This document shows, piece after piece, positions 60,074 through 64,000 of a DNA stretch of 64,000 bases. The stretch is from positions 6,262,001 through 6,326,000 of the forward strand of contig NC_089423.1 in NCBI RefSeq assembly GCF_013426205.1, read 5' to 3'. A program made the position numbers and the translations under genes. Numbering within the stretch: position 1 is the first letter of the stretch; every line of letters begins with the position of its first letter. The stretch comes from Metarhizium brunneum. Lineage: Eukaryota; Ascomycota; Sordariomycetes; Hypocreales; Clavicipitaceae. The notes under the pieces were generated by a model. It ran no database searches. It was not told where the DNA came from and saw nothing but the letters and a program-made list of their open reading frames with translations.

Positions 60074-62506
60074 GCTGACCCAAGGGCGTCCCGTCCTGCT
60101 TTGAGTAGAGTGAATCGATACAGACAGGCAGCTTCGCCTGGGAGAGAGAATAGGAGGAAGAAATCTTCCAAGAAGACAACGAACTAATAGAGGAGGACGA
60201 AAGGGTCGAGGTGGGAGACGGGGATAGGACGAAGAGCTTGAGAGTAACAAGTGGAGATCTCGCGGCAGTTATATGTGGCACCTGGGACTTTGGAGTCGAG
60301 TCGAGTCGTGCACCGAATGGCCCCGAATGGCCTCGTCACTGGATGCACTTGGCCCGTTGCTTGCTTGCGGGCGGGGGAGCACTTGGGTCACGCGAGGCGG
60401 CGAGCTGGACATTGACAGTGAGGCAATTCTTTGATGCAGCGCCTGCAACGAGAAATCCCGACGCTGGGCCAAGTTTCCAGCATTTCCATGTCCAAGGTGA
60501 GCATTGTGGCTGTAGCGTGGTCCCTGAGACGCTCGCCCGGAACTCGGCACGTCAGACGCCCCTCACGTATCATGTCTCCCATCTCACACGTGTTGACGCG
60601 GTGAGGTTTCAAACATGTCAAACATTGAATGCTTGAATGACTTGAATGTTTAGCAGCGTTGCCCATCACGGCCATCGAATGCAGGTGCTCAAAGAAGCGG
60701 TGTCGTCGACCCCATTTCCATGCATCCAAGTTGCAGGAATGTACATACAGTACTACCAGATGTATTTATGTACACCAGACCGTTGGATACAACATGAGTG
60801 CCCCTGTCCCCTGTGCCCATGTCCCCTTTCCCACTGATCCGTGATCCACAGACCACCTCGGGTTCCGTGGGGACTTGTATAACCCTAACCCTAATCAGCA
60901 TTTTCGACTGCTCATCTCAACTGCAGGAAGCGGCCGAGAGATGTTACGGCTTTGCCATGTAATACAAACATTACCGGCATTGGCATTTCCTTTCAAGTTT
61001 GAAAGTAGATTGGTATTAATACTAACATGTCTCTCACGAGTTTTATCCAAAAGAAAAAGAAAAAAAGAAAAAAAGGCAACAGCCCCATTTTGGCGTAGTG
61101 TTATTATTAATAGATTGATGTTGAATCTGTCTTGCGAGATCCATCTATTTATTATTTATATGCTCGTCCTGTCAGCAATCAAAGTCACTAACTCCTAGAC
61201 ACAGCATTTTTTTTAAAGGCCTCAATTCCATAGCAAATGGACTTGACAAAGAACCGATTCCCCTGTTCAAATTGATCCCTAGCTACCATTCTTAATGTCG
61301 TCAGAAGCGATATCCAATCCTGGACTGTATTACAAGAACCTCCGCTTCATTCATTGCTCTAGCGGCCTTGTCCTCAAGTGGGGCCGTGTCCTTTCAGTAC
61401 TAGTACTTTGGGGTCGTAGGTCGAACAAAAACAGAGAAAAACCACAACGCACTGGCCATTTCGCCAGGATCCAATTCTATTTTTTGCATTCGTGTTCCAT
61501 GTGGCATGTCAGATGTGACTCAAAGTTGGCGTTGGAAATCTTTCTTGCTATCCAGTACAAAAAAGAAGGGATATTTATAGGCTCCTTTATAGTACTTGTA
61601 CACTGCTTCTAGGCGCCTTCGTTTCAACAAGGTAGAGCAACGCCGACATCTGCTTACATTGTCCCATCACATGTGCTGTACAAGGAGGGACAAGAACCGC
61701 GGGCCTCGCCAGTTCCCTGCCCGTTGCTTAAGTACATGTACTTATTTACAATACGGCTGCTCCGACCATTGGCCAGGGTTCCACGGCCGCATACTGATAT
61801 GGCCAATGCGTCGTCGATGCAAAAGGGCAGCCAGCTTGTTTGTTCTCGTGGTCGGCAATAACGCCCCCCTTTCGCGGTATATCCGGTGAAACGACACTGC
61901 CAGGGCACTTGCGCATTGGGCCGCCGATTAGGTACTTAAGTACTTAAGTAGGTACGCAAAATCGGCATCGACATGCCGTCGTGCTACCCAAAAGCTTCTT
62001 GTCCCTCCCCCCTTCTTCCGTGCTGCATAACGTCCCACGCGGCGGGCGACAAGTCTCACTGGGCGCCGGCTCAGCAGCCAAGACGGGAACAAGCCATCTG
62101 CCAACATTGAACCCAGCTATGCATGTACTACCGCGAATCTCTTGTACTACGGAGTGGCCTGAAGGCGAGGTGAGTCGTGAGTCGTGACCAAGCCAGCCGT
62201 TCACCGGGGGCCGAGTGGATCCCATCCCCCAACCTCACCTTCATTTCACCTCCATGTCATTACGCAAAAATTCACCAGACACCGTCAACACCAGAACAGC
62301 CTGGCAGCCCTTGCAATTCCATCCAGAGACAAATCACCGCCGCCGGGCTCTCAAAATCTCACAACACCGCGCTCGTTCCAGCAGCAAGGGACAAAGCTCT
62401 GCTCAAGCAATTTCCTCACAGCCCTGGCCCCTCACCCTCACCTTTACCAAACAGGCTCAACCTCACATCACCAACAGACCATACATCGGCATCACACCGC
62501 AGGAAC
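60074..62506. other. Intergenic tract with AT-rich core and telomere-like motif
   Basis: No gene is supported. It includes the aminotransferase promoter, two and a half CCCTAA units (60880-60895), an AT-rich stretch (about 60,950-61,640), GTAC/TTAAGTAC palindromic runs (61,725-61,950) and the leader of the small gene at 62.5 kb. Confidence 0.55.
60880..60895. repeat. Interstitial telomere-like repeat (CCCTAA)
   Basis: TAACCCTAACCCTAAT, about two and a half units of the fungal telomere repeat TTAGGG in reverse orientation. Confidence 0.6.
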
Positions 62507-62890
62507 ATGTTCCTATTCTCACGCCTCGGGCCCGTAATCAGAAATCTCCCCCTCGCCCAAGCCATGTCCGCAGCCAACACCACCGGCCCCTCGCCCACCT
62601 TCTACTCCTCGTCCTCGTCGCCAGAAACGCCGTCCGCTCCATCACCAAACCCCAATGGCCGCGCGCTCCCCGCCCCCGGAGACTCCGCGACAACCCTCGA
62701 CGTCTCCGGGGACGGCACGACCGTCAAGCTAGACCACCTGGGTCCTCTTGTCGTCAACGTCGACGGCACCTTGTCCCGCATCTCGAACTGGTCCGAGATG
62801 GCCGAGGTGGAGAGGCAGAACACCCTAAGGGTGCTGGGAAGACGGAACAAGCAGCGGCTGGAGGCGTTGAGGAAGGCTGGCAAGGAGTGA
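62507..62890 (+). CDS. Small conserved-looking fungal protein, 127 aa
   Basis: Single exon. The C-terminal half (VKLDHLGPLVVNVDGTLSRI, then SNWSEMAEVERQNTLRVLG) looks like a compact conserved module seen in uncharacterised fungal proteins; I know no function for it. The N-terminus MFLFSRLGPVIRNLPLAQAM is hydrophobic/basic without acids and could be a mitochondrial presequence; a second ATG at 62564 would remove it. The middle is Ser/Pro-rich. The frame is open further upstream but that part is probably leader. Confidence 0.65.
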   Translation: MFLFSRLGPVIRNLPLAQAMSAANTTGPSPTFYSSSSSPETPSAPSPNPNGRALPAPGDSATTLDVSGDGTTVKLDHLGPLVVNVDGTLSRISNWSEMAEVERQNTLRVLGRRNKQRLEALRKAGKE

Positions 62891-63764
62891 ACTAGACTTG
62901 TAACATCACATGCTTGGATAGATAGACGGGGGGAAGAGGGGGGGGTATGGTATACGTGGTTTCATTCGCTTTTTATAACCTTCTGTTATACTTGCAGACT
63001 TGTTTTTTCCCTCGCTTTATATATATACCCCAAACCTTGAAGAAACATATAAAGCGAGGGGAAAATAAGCCTACAAGTATCAAATACGGTTATAAAATGC
63101 GAAATAAAATGCTAGATACAAGGCTAGCTTTACTTACTAGAAACTATAATTTACGCCCATCTCACGTCAGACAAGTAGCCTCGCGTAAGCGCTAGGCTTA
63201 CATGAGAGTAATAAAAACAACATAACCAATGCCATGATTCCGGAATGACCAGCTCCATGCACGGGGTCAGCACATCCGACATGGCAGGGACAAGACCAGG
63301 CGGCGAATTGAAACGGCATTCGAGAAGTGATATGAAACCAGACTCGACATGATTGACACAATAACAATTCTCGACCTCTCTCCCGAAATCCCCACTCCTC
63401 CGGAACATAGAGCCAGGGTTCCCCGCCGTCCTGAAAATACACCATCGGATAAACAGGCAGCAAGACCTGCGGCCATTCACACGGCTGTAAACGTTCAACG
63501 GATTCAATTCATATCTAGCCAGCCATTTCTATATTCTCCATCGTATATAGATCATCCGCATATATCAGGACAGACGTCTCGCTTGTCCAAAACAGTAGCA
63601 AAGCCTCCACCCAGATTCCTTTACAGAGTCGTAAAGTTGATAAAACGCCAGAACCCAACAGGAAAAAACGCCACCTGACGCGGTCGTTGCATCTATACGC
63701 GCGCCGATACAAGTCATCACATTATCATCCACTTTGACAACTAGGAAAATGCCTCTACTCTACG
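62891..63764. other. Intergenic region with MITE-like element
   Basis: Convergent 3' flanks of the small gene and the bZIP gene. AT-rich from about 62,960 to 63,180, occupied by the inverted repeat described separately. No gene is seen in 63,200-63,760. Confidence 0.55.
62971..63097. mobile_element. MITE-like imperfect inverted repeat
   Basis: Arms 62971-63022 and 63047-63097 are reverse complements over about 51 nt with roughly nine mismatches and one indel; both begin TTTTATAACC and end CCTCGCTTTATAT around a 24-nt spacer. AT content jumps relative to the flanks. The pattern fits a non-coding foldback or miniature transposon remnant. A GC-containing palindromic end (TAGCCTCGCGTAAGCGCTA, 63177-63195) nearby may mark the true terminus of a larger element. 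Confidence 0.5.
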
Positions 63765-64000
63765 TCACCGCTCTTCCTTGATGTCTTCTGTGGTAGATGA
63801 CTCGGCACTCTTGGACTTTTCGCTGGCATGCTTGGTGAACTCCTTCCATAAAGCAGTAATGTCGTCGCTGCCCTCGTTCTTCTCGACCAGGAGGTTCTTG
63901 AGCCACTTGTTCTCGGTTTCCAGCTGGGCAACCTTGTTCTCCAGGGCGGTGACCTTCTCGGTCATCTCCTTGGCGGACTTTTCGAGAGCCTGCTCTCGCT
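63765..64000 (-). CDS. bZIP transcription factor, C-terminal part (cut by window end)
   Basis: The gene enters from beyond 64000 and ends at TGA 63765. The visible 77 residues start with REQALEKSAKEM, the end of a basic region, followed by a leucine zipper with heptad-spaced VTALENKVAQLETENKWLKN and an acidic/basic Ser-rich tail ending EDIKEER. The REQALEKSAKEM ... LETENKWLK pattern resembles sulfur-metabolism regulators of the Cys3/MetR group, but the DNA-binding part is outside the window, so this is a tentative subgroup. Confidence 0.8.
   Translation of the reverse strand, partial: REQALEKSAKEMTEKVTALENKVAQLETENKWLKNLLVEKNEGSDDITALWKEFTKHASEKSKSAESSTTEDIKEER

Overview
The window reads as nuclear DNA of a filamentous ascomycete, most likely a sordariomycete and plausibly a hypocrealean. 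Genes carry short introns (about 41-91 nt, one of 275 nt) with GT(A/G)xGT donors, CTAAC/CTGAC branch sites and YAG acceptors. Core promoters are pyrimidine-rich. The gene set includes fungus-specific families: a CFEM protein, a CAP20/MPL1-type perilipin, an Ecl1-family factor, a Chl4 kinetochore protein and a gasdermin/subtilase pair. No tRNA, rRNA, CRISPR array or intact transposon was found. All exon structures were built by eye from splice signals and frame continuity; none is backed by transcripts.

Layout. 0.1-9.2 kb is compact: an unrecognised 3-exon gene (-), Chl4/CENP-N (+), a TatD nuclease (-) and ribonucleotide reductase large subunit RNR1 (+). TatD and RNR1 are divergent; Chl4 and TatD converge. 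From 9.2 to 48.3 kb genes are very sparse: a CFEM GPI-type protein (15.7-16.8 kb), a pirin with an N-terminal membrane-anchor extension (17.5-18.8 kb), a perilipin-like protein (20.3-20.9 kb) and a single-exon Ecl1 factor (40.3-40.9 kb). They are separated by long tracts of fairly balanced base composition without convincing genes. The 29.9-45.6 kb part is strongly enriched for the 9-mer TACGGAGTA. An FKBP12 immunophilin (5 exons) sits at 48.3-48.9 kb, followed by a frameshifted relic of a SAT4-type membrane protein.

The most interesting segment is 51.7-57.5 kb. A 4-exon intracellular subtilisin-like (S8) protease (+) lies tail-to-tail, 196 bp away, from a single-exon 275-aa protein (-). That protein's motif order matches the pore-forming domain of gasdermins. 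This is the architecture of the fungal HET-Q1/HET-Q2 regulated cell-death system, in which a subtilisin-like protease cleaves and activates a gasdermin. An ankyrin-repeat protein follows (+). The protease has an unassigned N-terminal half and a start-stop uORF just upstream of its ATG.

57.9-60.1 kb holds an 8-exon PLP-dependent aminotransferase (-). 62.5-62.9 kb holds a small conserved-looking fungal protein (+), followed by an AT-rich MITE-like inverted repeat. The window ends inside the C-terminus of a bZIP transcription factor (-) resembling the Cys3/MetR group.
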